A DNA stretch of 64,000 nt from Macrosoma leucophasiata (GCA_036365455.1 JAWQUS010000010.1:20384501-20448500); one strand, 5' to 3'. Counted from the stretch's first letter, positions 44,301 through 57,189 are shown. A program made the numbers and translations. Notes: generated by a model not told the origin, from the letters alone.

Positions 44301-47300
44301 GTATGATGTTTGATCGTTTGGAACTGTTTGAGCGTAATAATTTCTCCAAGATCATCCTTAGAAAAATAATCCTGATTTTATAGAAAACCAATAGATATCC
44401 AAATCAAAATTATATTATCATTGATATCGTTTTTGGGTCAAAAATTGGGTACAAAATATACTTGTCTCGTTATGAACACATACAAAACTGTTTTAGCAAT
44501 TATACATATATTACTGTCAGAATCTTGATCGCTATGTCACTGTTAAGCAATTAGTTTTACTAATTACAACAATATCGATTAGTTACGTCATTCGCAATTT
44601 CGAGAATTGACCTAATATTGTAGACATCATGAGTTTGCCAAGGTCATTATTGAATGAAATCCTAGTATGCAATACAATGGTTATTGTTTTCACTTGGTTT
44701 GTAGCCATTGTACAACCTCGTTGGACAAAGCGAGATGATAACTTATCGGATAGTGCAACTATGATTTGTTAAACTGTCTGACTTGTCATATGATGTTCAA
44801 CGCAATACTTTAGTACCTTCATTATTATCATTTCATTGTTAATGAACAGTTTAGCTGTTAAAGATCAAATCAAGTTGGCTTTATCAAGATGGTGTTCCGT
44901 CATCTCAATATCCAGAGACGTTTTAACCATTTCTATGATTAAGCACCTACTTTTTCTTTGTACAGTGACATTGACATTATTATACGTTGAATGTAGAAAG
45001 TGGGTTTTTATGACAAATAGCAAGTCGCGATGGACACTATTAAATACCGGTAGATAGATACATGAAAAAAAAATGAAAAAAAAACACAACAAAATGAATT
45101 GTTTGTACTAAAAATCAAATAAAATTCTGTATTACCTATGCTATTTAATAAATTGAATAATATTTAAAATATAAAAAAATACTTTTACCTTTATTGAGGC
45201 CAGGTCTTGTGACCATTCAAATCAAGGATCGGTAGATTAAACATATCACCAATCACTATTTCGAAATACGGACGAGCCATAATTAGCAAAAAATTAATAC
45301 AGAGACAAGAAGAAACTATTTAATAAAAAACAACATATCTATTTCCATCGAGTCTACTGAGGCAAAGCCGCCGGATTTCATTAGAATTAGTTAAGTCATC
45401 AGTAACAGACGTAACCGTTAAAAGAGAAAACAAATCTGTTTCACTTTCATTTCTCACTTGTCGCGTTTTCAATATCAAGGTCATTTCTGAAATATCTGCA
45501 TCCATCAGTAACAAATTGTGTCGCTTCTAAAACATTTACGTGCTTACTAAATGGATGTTTTGCTTATTATCTTGCAAGAAATTCATTCATAATACGCATA
45601 AATTAAACGTTAATAAGTGTTCCGTTGGAAAACGAAATGTTAATTATAATATTTGTTGGAAGTGTGGTAACGGTGATTTTCATTTTTAATATTATCGATT
45701 AATTTGAAAAAAATATTCTAGTATCAGTTTTTTAGTATGAGTATGAATATTGAATTTAATATATTATTTTAAATAACTTGTATCGATATGTCAACGAATA
45801 TATTATTATTATTCAATTTTAAAATTAGCAAGTAGTCATGTTGCAGGAGTGGAAATGCATCAGTTGCATTTTTCGTATGTATACATAACTAAAAAATAGA
45901 AATTAAGAAATACTATCTGTGTATTATAATTTTATACTCCTTGAAAATTACATTGATTTTAGATAAAATTTGCATCAAACTAACATTACTCACGAAGCAT
46001 CAATGTTAATACATAGTTCCGTGATTTTTATACGTAAGCAGCGGTTTGATAGCCTCCTTAATTATATTTCAACGGTCTCACGGAAAGCAGTAACGACGTA
46101 TTGTATCGAAATATCACCATTAGTTCCGCTCGGATTTGCTTTAGTAACAACTATTGCGACCCTTCAACAGACTCCCTTTCTCCGATAATATCATCCGTTA
46201 CACTATCCAATGCTTCCGCACTGTAGCATTTCAAGTCTCCATTTCAACATACGATGCGATGTATTTTTGACGAACGATCTCTTTAATTATCTCAATTGAA
46301 GGATCTTGTATGGCATCTGCAGCACTCAAATCTATTCGATTAACGTGAGCTAGCGTATCATTATGCACTATGCTGTTATTACCGGGCCGAGTTGTGTGTA
46401 TTGATAATTCAATGTTAGAGGTAGTGTGCACCATCATACAAATCTGCAACGAATCCTAGCTCTTATTTTGTGACATCATAATGACCATTATTGTTGCATT
46501 GTCTAGTCCCACTTATTCTCGAAGTGCACATTGCAAAACTATTAGTTTTGTAGGAACCAGAACCTTGCACAGTTAGTTTATTTACGTTCTCGCTTACGAA
46601 GTCCGGATTTATCTGTTTATGGAGAGAGATTTGCTTTCAACGGCGGGAGGCTATAAAGCTCAAATTAATATTAGTAATGACTTCTGTTCTCAATACATTA
46701 CCGAGATAAGGTGTATTTAAGCTTAACAATTTCTCTGCTAACATTAATACAAATTTGCGGTAGAGAGATGCACTTGTATTTTCTTTAAGTCACTGTTCAA
46801 TTCTTACTTTATTTCTGTAATTGTAATACTCAACATGTATGATCCAATTATAGATTGACTGTATATGGAAAATGAAATTGAATTCAATGCTCTCACCCAT
46901 GTAATGGACTCTTGAGTGGAATCTCATATTCTATTTTAGTTTTTAACATGTGTGTATACAGTCTTTGATAGTTTGAAAGGAATATCAAATCAGTATAATA
47001 ATAAAAAGATGGTCAATTTAAGTGTTAGTAGATGTTTCGATAATTTGTATTTCTTAACATTATTAATTCTATAGCAAGTTATGCAATAAAAATATTCCAT
47101 AAAGATGTTATGTTATGCATAAATAATATATATAAAGTTGTTAAATATAAACTATGTAACAACTTTTTAATGTGCAATGAACTGCAATGTAACTGTTAGA
47201 GAAGTTAATAAATGTTATCAGCTGTGAGAGTAACATGCAGTTGATGTCAATGTAAATTATTTATAAGATCATTTTATAGGAGATGATCAATTTTGAAAAT

Positions 47301-47448
47301 ATGAAATAACTGTATCATATAATAATTTTAAAATATTTTATTGTTTTAAATTCACTTATTGTTCTATTGGTGCACATATAGTAGCAGAATAAATACTATG
47401 TTCGTGTGTTTTTTGTTAAAAATATTCAGTAATACGTTTTTATAATTT

Positions 47449-47635
47449 ACTAGCTGTTGCCCGTGGCTTCTCCCGCGTGAATGTCGTTTTATAAATATTT
47501 TTTCCGGAATTTTCTTATTTGTTATAAACCTCACGGATCCCGATACCTTTCCAACGAATGCAAAACGTGAAAATCGGTTAGTGCGTTCTGGCGTTATAGC
47601 GTCAGGAAGGAAAACCCGATTTATTTTTACATTAT
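47449..47635 (-). repeat. CAGCTAGT-type repeat family B, minus strand
   Basis: ACTAGCTGTTGCCCGTGGCT, ATAAACCTCACGGATCCCGA, TTCCAACGAATGCAAAACG, AGGAAGGAAAACCCGATTT. Same family as 25105-25265. Confidence 0.8.
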
Positions 47636-47953
47636 AGCTTGTGTTGTTATATGTAGTTGCAAATAATTAGCGGATTATTCTTTAAACAGTTGAAAGATAA
47701 GACGGTAAGCAAAAGTGGGGATAACACGATCAATACCATCCACTTTGCTCCCCTCTCGGATGAGCTTAAATGGTAGCTAATGTAACACCGTGGCTGACAG
47801 CTGACAATCACGTATGTCACTCCCGTCTATTGATTAGGATTTTCGTATTGGTTACTTACTGTTATTTAATAGATATACCTACAGACATACATCTTAGTTT
47901 ATTGGATCATTTTCTGTTTATGAAATCAAGAATAATTAATCAGTATGATCTAT

Positions 47954-47999
47954 CTAACGAAATATCAAGTGTCAATCCTGACGCTTGATATTTCGTTAG
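47954..47999. repeat. 21-bp hairpin, one mismatch, 4-nt loop
   Basis: Arms 47954-47974 and 47979-47999 around ATCC. Confidence 0.9.
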
Positions 48000-48487
48000 C
48001 TTTTAAACTTTGTACTTTTCGTAGTACCAGAGAAATATGAATGTTCAACAATAGATTTCTATACGCAGTATCTTCTTTGAATTGGGAACAGAATTATTTA
48101 ATATTCGGCATTCATTATTCGAATTTTAATATATGTAATATATCCTACAGTCAACGATAAGTCAATAAAAATATGTGTTACTTCAAATTGTAGGGTATAC
48201 AGAGACAGAAATCAAATTACAATACACTACACTATTTTCACCATCAGAATAGTTAAAATTACATTTCCTACTTTCGCTTCGGTTAGCCTTAAAAGTCAAT
48301 AAATAATATGTTTTACTGTCTTGGTTATATCTTGTTTACAGTTTATTGGCAAATATTTTAATAGTTTCTTGTATTAACTTTGAGTCAATACAAGACAACC
48401 TTTTCTGATATTATTATTATATGAATTTTACATTGTAATAGTCTATTTCCTCGCCAGCAATAATTCATTTGTTATTATTAAATTATG
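48000..48487. other. AT-rich stretch, nothing recognised
   Basis: No features identified. Confidence 0.35.
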
Positions 48488-48495
48488 ATTTAGTT

Positions 48496-48657
48496 AGGGG
48501 TGGGGTGGGGTCAAAAGTCTTAGGAATCGGCGTGCATGTATGAAGAGAATGATGAAGGTAGACGAGGCACGAGAGGTTTGTCAGAACCGGAATGTCTGGC
48601 GCTCTACACTCTCTGCCTACCCCGTTAGGGACCTGGCGTGAAGATACATATACATAT
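48496..48657 (+). pseudogene. 5'-truncated LINE 3' end (RDLA-stop family)
   Basis: Encodes the ORF2 C-terminus with W-R-S-T-L-S-A-Y-P-V-R-D-L-A and TGA, followed by a GATACATATACATA tail. ATTTAGTT is duplicated at 48488-48495 and 48658-48665. Closely matches 62391-62524. Confidence 0.82.
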
Positions 48658-48665
48658 ATTTAGTT

Positions 48666-50490
48666 TAACCACCATAAAATTGATGCTGATTATTCCCTTC
48701 TTCAAATAGTACAAATAATTAATCTCTAGTAATAAAGAACTGTACTGTCACTACTTTACCAAAAACTACTTCTATCTTCACTATTACATCAGTTCATTTC
48801 TGTACCTACTATTAAATAAGCTCATCATATAAATATATTATTTATTGATTTGCAAATTGCAATATAAAAACCAGAAGCTGTTTCGTATTTATTTAAAAAA
48901 TATACATGTTTTGATACATTTCGTCTAACTCGATGATAAGTAGTTTTGAGTTCCACAAAGTTACCAAAGCGTATTCTTCATCGATCTCGTTATAAATAAA
49001 ACATTTTAAAAGCTTAACTTAATCTGTTTACTGTTTTTGTTCAGTCTTCTCACGATATTCACGCATCGCTGGGAGACGGCCGTCTTGGTAAACATATGGG
49101 AACATATGGCGCTACCTCCCCTGAGAGATAAGTTAATGCATCTTCGTAAGATAAGAGTTTCAACTAACTAATGTGTTTAGCCGTTTCAACAACGGCTGTG
49201 TTGCTTATTGTTCTTTTTTAAATTGGGAGAGAAAAGTATATCTTGGAAAAATCTTTCTATCTTTTTGGTAAACATTTTTGAGTTCTTATCAATAATTTAA
49301 CTCGTATTGTGATTTTACTGAAAAAAAATATCAATTGAAATATTCGTAATTGTTTCTAGCAATCCCATGAATTAAATCAATAAGTTATCTTCAGGTACTA
49401 AAATAAGTTGTTGTATGTATAGGTTTTTAAAATGAATTAAACATTGAAATTATTTAAGGTCGATAAACAAACTAAATACATTAATTACGGATACTAGCTA
49501 TTTTGTAAAACATTACTAAGCCATTCAGTCTCGAAAACATGTCTATTGAGTTAGTAACTTGAGTTTGTACGAACGTATCGTAGTTCATCAACCGTTTCTT
49601 AGTTAAGAGTCACCCATTCACAGGTCACATATATTTTTTCACAAGCTATATATTACTGTTATCATTGTTTCATAACATGTGTATGTCATTGTATTGCATC
49701 ACAAGCAATTATGGTGCGTAGTCGTTAACATTAAGAACGAGACTTGCATGCAATTTTATTGTCTGTTATTAAGGTTCGTGATACACTTACGATTGTTGTG
49801 GAACATATCATTTTTATAGGATTTTATTTATTTGCTTCCAGAAGACAAGTATTACATTGAGGTTTTCTAGCAAATGCCTGTTTATCTATTTAATTGCCTT
49901 CTTCAATCCTCAATGAGATATTCATCAAACTCATCTTGATATTTTGTGAAAATGGTCATTAAAAGCTTAAAATCTTAAACTTACTTTACACGTATAAAAG
50001 TACTTACCAAAAGCTTAGAGGTGTTGAGAGCCAGAATTTGCCAGCTATATTATATTTTTTATTGATGACCAGCAGTGCAGCAAGCCTTGCAGTTAACCAA
50101 TTCAATAATGCTGCGTTCATATTAGTCGGTCGTTGTTATATGGGAGACCGACCCGCCATAATGTAATGTCCGGTGTCAGACACCAGTTGTCAGTCCATGT
50201 CCGGCTTTTCTCGTCATGACACTTTCATTTGCTTTGCGTGTTGATCTCGCACCAGTACAATAGTTTAAGTATTACATCAGCACGTTTTTGCACACACATT
50301 GTTCAAAGTGTTTGGCCAATAAAAAATTGTCCCGGAAAGGACGAAAATTTTGTATTGGAAATACTTAATTTGAATGAAAATAATGTACTACAGTTTTATT
50401 CACTCTTGAGTCATTATTTTACTGGTCACGTAGACAAATATCAAATAAATAGCGTCAGCAGCTGCATCACACAACAAATAAAGATAGACT
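48666..50490. other. AT-rich stretch, nothing recognised
   Basis: Frames up to 89 codons (50229-50498) lack recognisable domains. Confidence 0.35.
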
Positions 50491-50590
50491 GTTGGTAGAG
50501 TTCCAGTGTAGAGTTCAAGGACGAGGGCCAGTAGCCGTATTATCACAGTTTTTCTGCCACTGAATATTCAGTGCTATGATATTCCGTTTA
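50491..50590 (+). repeat. Bm1-like SINE 5' fragment, diverged
   Basis: GTTGGTAGAGTTCCAGTG, TATTCAGTGCTATGATATTC. Confidence 0.5.
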
Positions 50591-51682
50591 TGGATTCCGT
50601 CGCATACAAGGAGCTCTTATAATTTTATTATGTCCGTCCGTATTTTTCAACTAATTGAAATTTAATTTAAATTAATTGAAATTTTACGAACGAATCCCCG
50701 TTTGTAAAATTTTAAACAAATAGGCACTACAAGGTGTCAATTTTTAATAGAGTCAGTGTCTTCCTCTCTGCTATGTCGCAGTAATAGGACGTGTTAAAGT
50801 ATATAAATATAGCGAAATTAAAGGGAAAACGATCACAGCTAAGTAGTATTTATTTGGTCCGTTTAGACTAAGTACCCATAATTGTACCAGTTAATGTAAA
50901 TGTAATAGTTAAAACTCGGTAAAAATCTCGCTCGCGAAACTTCTTAGTTCTTTCTTGGGAGTGGTTTTGTATTACCTACATTGAAACTACTTCATCCATC
51001 CTCCATCATGAACAACTTGGACATTCAAAATTAGTATTCTCAATTTTATTTCATGTACTTTTGATGTATCATCAATAGAAGATACGCCCGAGGTAGTTAA
51101 AACAACGGAACGCATTCTTAAATGTGTAATCTATTATCACATATATTGTAATATAAATATATACCTAAGTAACATAATCTGTGTACTTTCATATACATTG
51201 TTTTACGCGTTCAACTCAATTGCTTCAATCAAATTTCACAATCTTTCCTATTAACCAAGAAAAATAAACTAGCTTGTTTACAATGATCAATGAACTAAAT
51301 TGCTTGTAATTGAATTTGGTGATATAATTGACATAAGTATGTAGATTCAATTGATTGAATAACTTCCATTAATCACTGGGGCAAAATGTTTGTTTGATTG
51401 AATGAGCGATTGGATATGTAGGTTGATTGATTTAAGATTTGTTTGTGGTAGTAAAAGTAACCCACATGGTAGCTTAGTGGTAGTACGTCACAGTTAAGCC
51501 AGAGACCTCAATATCTATCCTTAAATGTCAATATTCTGTGTGGCATCTTTAAATTTGACCTCCGGGTCGAAGAGCATTTTTTTTAATTTAATTGTATTCT
51601 CAGCTTAAAATGATGCAGTATTACACTACAAGTGCATTTTTTAAATGTAATGGGAGTGGCAAACAAGCTTGTGAGTGTGAGT
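50591..51682. other. No gene; scraps of SINE
   Basis: 51468-51530 faintly resembles the tRNA-SINE head (GGTAGCTTAGTGGTAGTACG) and 51650-51680 the Bm1-like tail (GAGTGGCAAACAAGC). Confidence 0.4.
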
Positions 51683-51825
51683 GATTAAGGTGTATACTTG
51701 TGCCAAATTTCAAGTCTCTAGTACCAACAGTTTTTGCGCTAAACCGCGGACGGACAGACAGACAGACAGACAGACGGACATGCCGAAACTATAAGGGTTC
51801 CTTGTTTACTACAGAACCCTAAAAA
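51683..51825 (+). repeat. (GACAGACA)n / AGAACCCTAAAA repeat
   Basis: TGCCAAATTTCAAGTCTCTA, GCGGACGGACAGACAGAC, ATGCCGAAACTATAAGGG, AGAACCCTAAAAACG. The same class is split by a MITE at 14735-14960. Confidence 0.7.
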
Positions 51826-52429
51826 CGTAATTTACGCGTGTCCCTGTAAATTTTGCCGCATTCTATTAAAACTGATTTCCACTTTCATGAATTTAAAATG
51901 GATCAAACGTCAATCCGACAGTCTATTGTGGGAGCTGTCAATACTGGTGCTGAGGAAGTTGTATGTAACCACTTTCCACATTGGCAGTTCCTAATAGAAT
52001 TTATCCGGTGATTAGTAATATACAGGTACCTAGACATAAATATGTTTTCCGATTGGATGAAATCCCACGCAACATTTCAATTAAAATAAATAATATGAAT
52101 GAAATTATGATTTATCTATTATTCTATTATGGAGCGTTATTTGAATACTTACTTAAGTATTTATTTTGTTTTTAATCCTAAATACGATCATTAAAGTGTC
52201 AGTGTGACTGTGACTCAGTGACTACCAATATCTTGTTTTTGATACCATAAAAGTCGCAATCAAGATCGCATTGATGATAACTGATTTTTTGATTACATTT
52301 TTGTTTTGTGGCCACACGTCACATTTTTATGACTGAGGTCTCTTTTTTTACTCCATAATGGCTTGGCAATGAATCTGTTAATATTACTGACTACAGATAC
52401 CCATAATCGCATATGTCTCATATGTCTCT

Positions 52430-52560
52430 CCGCAACGTCCTAAGCCGAGGCACGGACCCGCATGGGTCACCCTTAGGCAGTTGCGCTAACTTTTTTGCTT
52501 AGGCTGGAGCGCTTTCTGCGCTCGCCGATTGCCCGGTGAAGTAGACTAGTGCCATCTCGA
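52430..52560. repeat. Dispersed repeat with CGCCGATTGCCCGGTGAAGT
   Basis: Shares this sequence in reverse with 5700-5735. The flanking GGCACGGACCCGCATGGGTC is not seen elsewhere. Confidence 0.5.
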
Positions 52561-52982
52561 TACAATCCGCCTAGAGAAGTCCGAAAAAAAAATGCCTACA
52601 GATATTGTACAAAAACCTGAACTGAGAATGAAGATATAGGATCTGCAGAATAAATATTGTACGGTACCGGACCACAAAAGTACCAAAATATCATTTGATT
52701 TTTCTGCAGATATGTATTTTATAATTAACGCAAAAAGAAATGTCCGTTTCCCCCTTGACTCAGAATAAATGAAGGTGAAAACTTGGCGAAGTTTCCTTGA
52801 TCTCGCTATTCTTTGTTGACATTGACCTTATTGTTAATGAATGATTGGTTCAATTAGAAAATCATTTGGAGCCGTGCCAAGTGATTTTGACGTGTGATGC
52901 ATTTTTGCAAAGTTCCCGATTTTCTGAATTGAACCGGACATGAAGTCCATTGTTGGAGAAAGTAGTACAGGCAGAATTACTT

Positions 52983-53216
52983 TTCCTTATACATAAATCT
53001 ACTGTACGTATGTATGTCACTGAACTCCTCCTAAACGGCTGGACCGATTTGAATGTTTTTTTTTGTAATGCATTTGGATGGGGCCTTGGATGATTAAGAT
53101 TCACAAATCAGCACTTTACTGGTGGTAGACCTCCGAAAAAAAAAAAAAACAGTCCGGCAGATGGCGCTGCAGTTGGTATCTAGGTTATACCCGTGCGAAG
53201 CCGGGGACGGCCGCTA
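52983..53216 (+). repeat. CTAGT-ended repeat family D
   Basis: ATGTATGTCACTGAACTCCT, AAACGGCTGGACCGATTTGA, ATGGGGCCTTGGATGATTAA, then a short Bm1-like end (ACTGGTGGTAGACCTCCG) with an A-run, GCCGGGGACGGCCGCTAGTG at the end. Confidence 0.65.
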
Positions 53217-53646
53217 GTGTTATAAAAATTGTATCATCGTGGTCTACAGCAGCAAATTGAAATGCTGAGACGTTTGACTATCTTTTTGTGTCCATGGTTC
53301 AGTTGGAAATAAATTGCATTCAATTTGCATGTTAATTGTTTTGAAAAATTCTTACAGTTCCCATTTAAACAGACAGACAGTTTTCCGACGACAACAAGTA
53401 TAGCAGTTAAAAACATGTTTTCATAATGTTAAGTGATTACCATAAATGTATATCAACTACATCACATTTAATATGATTATATATCTAAAGTAGCCATACA
53501 TATCTTTACCTACCGCAGGTTTCTCAGTAATCATAATCAGTATAATTCTATAATGGCTTAGATAGAATTAAGTGGAAGTGTTTGATTGAATGCTGTTTTC
53601 TTTGCTTGTTATTTGTTTATTTATTGTAAACAACACACGTTCCGTA

Positions 53647-53930
53647 TTTTTTTTATATTATGGAAGTAGCAAACAAGCATGCAGTTCACATTGATGTTAA
53701 GTGATGACTGCAACCTATAGACACCCACACAAATACCGAGGTCAAAATGCAGATGCGTTACCACTCCTGAGGCCTAAGGTGTTATGCCTCTGTGCCGGAA
53801 ATTACAGGGCCGTACATTTCCACCCGATCGGAACACGATAGTGCTGAACACTACCATTTAGCGGAAAGTATATTAGGTAATGCGGTGGTGCCTACGCCCG
53901 CGAGCTCCGTCACTGGTCTCTACCACCAGT
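53647..53930 (-). repeat. Bm1-like SINE body, full length, minus strand
   Basis: T-run through GGCAAACAAGC-like AGCAAACAAGCATGCAG to CTACCACCAGT. Confidence 0.92.
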
Positions 53931-53977
53931 AAAACTATCATATCGGTTATTTTTTAATAGCTATCAAATTAAATCTA

Positions 53978-54291
53978 CTAACTACCTCGGTAGCCTAGTG
54001 GTAGCAGGCCACTACTACTACGCTGAGGTCCTGGGTTCGATTCCCGGGTAGGGGGTTATCAGAGATAATGGTGAAAAAGCCTTTATCTCTGGTTCTATTG
54101 GGATTTTTCCATTTTCTGGAAATTTCCCAGTACCTCAAAAGTTTGGTAATGTGTCCGGAGATGTCAACAGGCTCGCCACCTGTTACATGGGCCAAAACGT
54201 AACCGGCGAATCGTGGGTGTTTGCATGTATGCTTGAATGCATGCATTTACCTCTGCCTACCCCTTCGGGGATTACAGGCGTGAAGTTACGT
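53978..54291 (+). repeat. tRNA-SINE with perfect 12-bp TSD
   Basis: AAATTAAATCTA is duplicated at 53966-53977 and 54292-54303. GTAGCCTAGTGGTAGCAGG, GGTTCGATTCCCGGGTAGGG, GTTACATGGGCCAAAACGTA and the tail CTCTGCCTACCCCTTCGGGG...GGCGTGAAGTTACGT. Confidence 0.95.
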
Positions 54292-54303
54292 AAATTAAAT
54301 CTA

Positions 54304-54894
54304 TTTTTTTGTTCTCATTATTAGGGTATACGGGAGCCAAATGAAATCGACTGCAAATAAAAGTTGCTGCCTGTTAAAGATAAAATAATTTAATAAAAAA
54401 TTGCGGCCATATTTTTATAGACAACCTAGTCGAAATAATAATATTTTCTCTAGATTATAAAGTTGCGTAAAAATTAGGTTTGCAGCATATCTGGGTGAAC
54501 GATATGATTCTGCAGTGGAATCTTAACCTGAATAAGAGTCTTATAAAATAAGCAAGCAGGTTGCATTGATGCTGACTTCGGTTACTTTTCTACTTATATC
54601 AGAATCAAAAGAGTGGTTGATATTGAGAGAAAAAAAAAACATTGAATCGGCAGAGGCGGATAGATGTAAATCGTATCTACAAATCATCAGATACATTTAT
54701 TTTTGCTATGTAAAGAACAATCGCGGAGTTTGCTTATTCAAAATTAGTCAAATATATCATTTATTACTACTGCATAAGAAGCCCATGTGGACAAGCGGCC
54801 AATTCTCTGATAGTACATCTATGTAATCAACATATTTTATATATATTTTAAATTTTAACCTTTCGCTTTAGTAGATAATGAATAATAGTAAATA
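54304..54894. other. No gene recognised
   Basis: An 86-codon frame at 54566-54826 has no recognisable domain. Confidence 0.3.
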
Positions 54895-56174
54895 TTGGTC
54901 GGGGAAAAAGTTTCTTCGCATATTTTAAGATAATTCAAAACATTTTTGAATATAGTTTATTTAAATTTAACTAAAGTATGTATATACCATTTTGTTCGAT
55001 AACCTTTTGCCATCTTGTAGGTAGGGACATGATCCCATTGCTATAAAAATTTTGGGACTTCTCATCAAAAGACCGCGACAAGTAGATTTGGCAGTCCTCT
55101 CGTGATGTTAACCTAACATTGCATAAAAAATTCTGAAGAGACCGAAACAGGTGGAAATCTGAAGGTGCAAGGTTAGGACTATACGGCGGATGCATTAACT
55201 CCTCCCAGCCAAACTCTCTTAATTTTTGCTGAGTGGCTATAGATGTGTGAGGTCTAGCGTTATCATGATGAAACACCACACCCCTTCTGTTGATCAATTC
55301 CGGCCGCTTTCTCTCAACTTCTTGCTTTAATCTCATCAGTTGTTCGCAGTAGAGTTCAGAATCGATAGTCCTGCCTGGTGGTAATAGCTCATAATGAATA
55401 ATGCCCTTCCAATCCCACCACACACACAACATCACCTTATTGCGAGTTAACCCGGGTTTCGCCAAAGTCTGTGAAACCTGACCGGCCTTTGACCACGATC
55501 TTTTTCGCACGTTCTTGTCGTACGTGGTACACTTTTCATCACCAGTTATCAGCTTCTTCAAAAATGATTCGGTTTCATTACGTCGTAATAAAGAATCACA
55601 AATGAGTACACGGTTCATTAGGTTTCATTCAGTGAGCTCGTGAGGTACCCAAATATCGAGCTTTTTTTGTACCCAGCTTTTTTCAAATGCGCCAAAACTG
55701 TTTTGTGATCAATTCTCAGTTCTTCAGCTACGTCGTAACTACTGATATGTCGATCTTGCTCCACTTTTTCAAAAATGGCATCCATTTTATCCGTAATAGG
55801 GCGACCAGAGCGAGGTGCATCTTTGACATCAAAATTTCCGGATTGAAAACGCTTATACCAAATTTGTGCTACTCTCACTGACACTGCACTAGGTCCATAA
55901 ACATCGCAAATTTTTTTCGCTGCTTGCTTTGCATTTTTACCTTTTTTGTAGTAAAATTTTAAAATGTATCGAATTACTTCATTAGATTCACTCATCTTGA
56001 CAGTACGAAAAACAAATGAAAATCACACATTTGCCTAATTTGAATTTGGAATTATGTTCTTTAAAATTTTAACTTTCAATGATACCAAAACCAGCCAGAT
56101 ACAAATACTACTGCCAAAGAGATTTTATTGCAAGTTCATACATACTATAATGCGAATAGACTTTTTCCCCAACC
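54895..56174 (-). mobile_element. Full-length mariner element (1280 bp, TA target)
   Basis: The left end is TTGGTCGGGGAAAAAGTTTC; the right end, read inward, is GGTTGGGGAAAAAGTCTATT. TA lies just outside (54893-54894 and 56175-56176). About 1.28 kb is the normal mariner length. It carries one broken transposase gene on the minus strand. Confidence 0.93.
54971..55995 (-). pseudogene. Mariner transposase (cecropia-like), frameshifted, catalytic Asp lost
   Basis: Starts at ATG 55995. Residues 1-125 contain the paired helix-turn-helix DNA-binding region: AKQAAKKICDVYG, AQIWYKRFQSG, the SGRPITDK hook and YDVAEELRIDHKTVLAHLK. A run of seven A's near 55661-55667 (eight in the copy at 31550) shifts the frame, so translation ends early at 55618. 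The catalytic part resumes in another frame from 55618: TGDEK (first Asp), HHDNARPH (second), and YSPNLAPSDFH, where Asn replaces the third catalytic Asp. The WITYD segment is also altered to CTTYD. The gene is therefore inactive for two independent reasons. The family recognises TA targets and cuts via D,D,34D. Confidence 0.93.
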
Positions 56175-56176
56175 TA

Positions 56177-56743
56177 TTATGAATCCACATGAAAGTAGAC
56201 ACTGTAAAATAAGTCGATAGGCGTATTGCTTACAAGATTGTAACTCGACCGATTGATGACTATTCATAGTATGTGTGTTGTGTGAACAGAAAATATGCTA
56301 ACTTTCTACGTTAGCACTTAGTATCTACTAAGTTTGTAGGTAGGTATCTTATTATCTATACATCCATGTATACAAAACGGTAATCAATGAATTGATTTTA
56401 AATGGTTAATTGAGTATTTAACTACTTGTGATAATAGGTAACCATGGATTAAGCGAGTCGGGGATCGCGAAATCTTTTTTTTTTCGTTTTCATGAAAAAG
56501 GTTGAAAAACACTGTCTCTAGGCTCATTAATAGACGTGGCCTATTAAATCACGTTTTACATATTAAACGGGATCTTAGTGCCTTGTTGTAGGTCTGAGGC
56601 CTATTAATACGGACTCTAGAGTTGGATGGAGTGTGTAATTCTTCCATTAATATTAGAGATAGCTAAGTAGTTTTTAACCATGTCTTCGTTGCGAGGATTT
56701 TTGCTGAATTGAAAAAGTGTCTCTTTTAGACCATGAAAGCTTT
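56177..56743. other. No gene recognised
   Basis: AT-rich sequence with no identified repeat. Confidence 0.35.
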
Positions 56744-56935
56744 GTAGAAATTAAACTTGCGGATTTTCTCGCTTATACAACACTCCCAAACTTCTTCTTA
56801 CATTACAATTACTATTCAATTCGTCGAATTAGTCTGCCCGTGACCACGGTAGCTGGAAAGCGACCGAAACGTCGGTTTTAAGAAGAAGTTTGGAAGTGTT
56901 GTATACGCGAGAAAATCCGCAAGTTTAATTTCTAC
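56744..56935. mobile_element. 192-bp foldback MITE with 57-bp arms
   Basis: Arms 56744-56800 and 56879-56935 match at 55 of 57 bases, separated by 78 bp containing GTGACCACGGTAGC and GACCGAAACGTCGG. No coding region. The loop wording recalls sequences seen in Penelope-like elements, which is only an impression. Confidence 0.85.
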
Positions 56936-57087
56936 AATGTATGAAGCTCGCGAAAACCTACGAAAACATGAAAGCTTTTTTCTCTAAAATTGATGGTATG
57001 TAATACTGTTGCCTATAAACGTCTTCATGACACCAAAGATTTCAATATTGCTTGTCACCCCTGAAGCGTGTACTCGTATTATGCCTA

Positions 57088-57178
57088 GCCTGTGCCGAAA
57101 ATTACAGGGACTGTATCACCGGAACACGATGGTGCTGAACACTACCATTTAGCGGTAAATAGACTAGGTAATGCTCTT
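57088..57178 (-). repeat. Bm1-like SINE fragment
   Basis: GTGCCGAAAATTACAGGGAC, GCTGAACACTACCATTTAGC, TAGGTAATGC. Confidence 0.75.
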
Positions 57179-57189
57179 GTTTCTTAATT

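Larger units (their letters stand above)
39054..47448. other. Repeat-poor AT-rich block, no coding exon seen
   Basis: About 8.4 kb without a recognised SINE, LINE, MITE or CAGCTAGT repeat, in contrast to the rest of the window. The frames are short and domain-free. It may be the first intron of a gene starting near 38.9 kb, or intergenic regulatory DNA. A duplicated 34-bp motif lies at 40612 and 41293. Confidence 0.5.

Noticed and set aside
51755..51780. (GACA)n microsatellite as an independent feature
   Set aside because: Part of the dispersed AGAACCCTAAAA repeat, also seen at 36110-36130.
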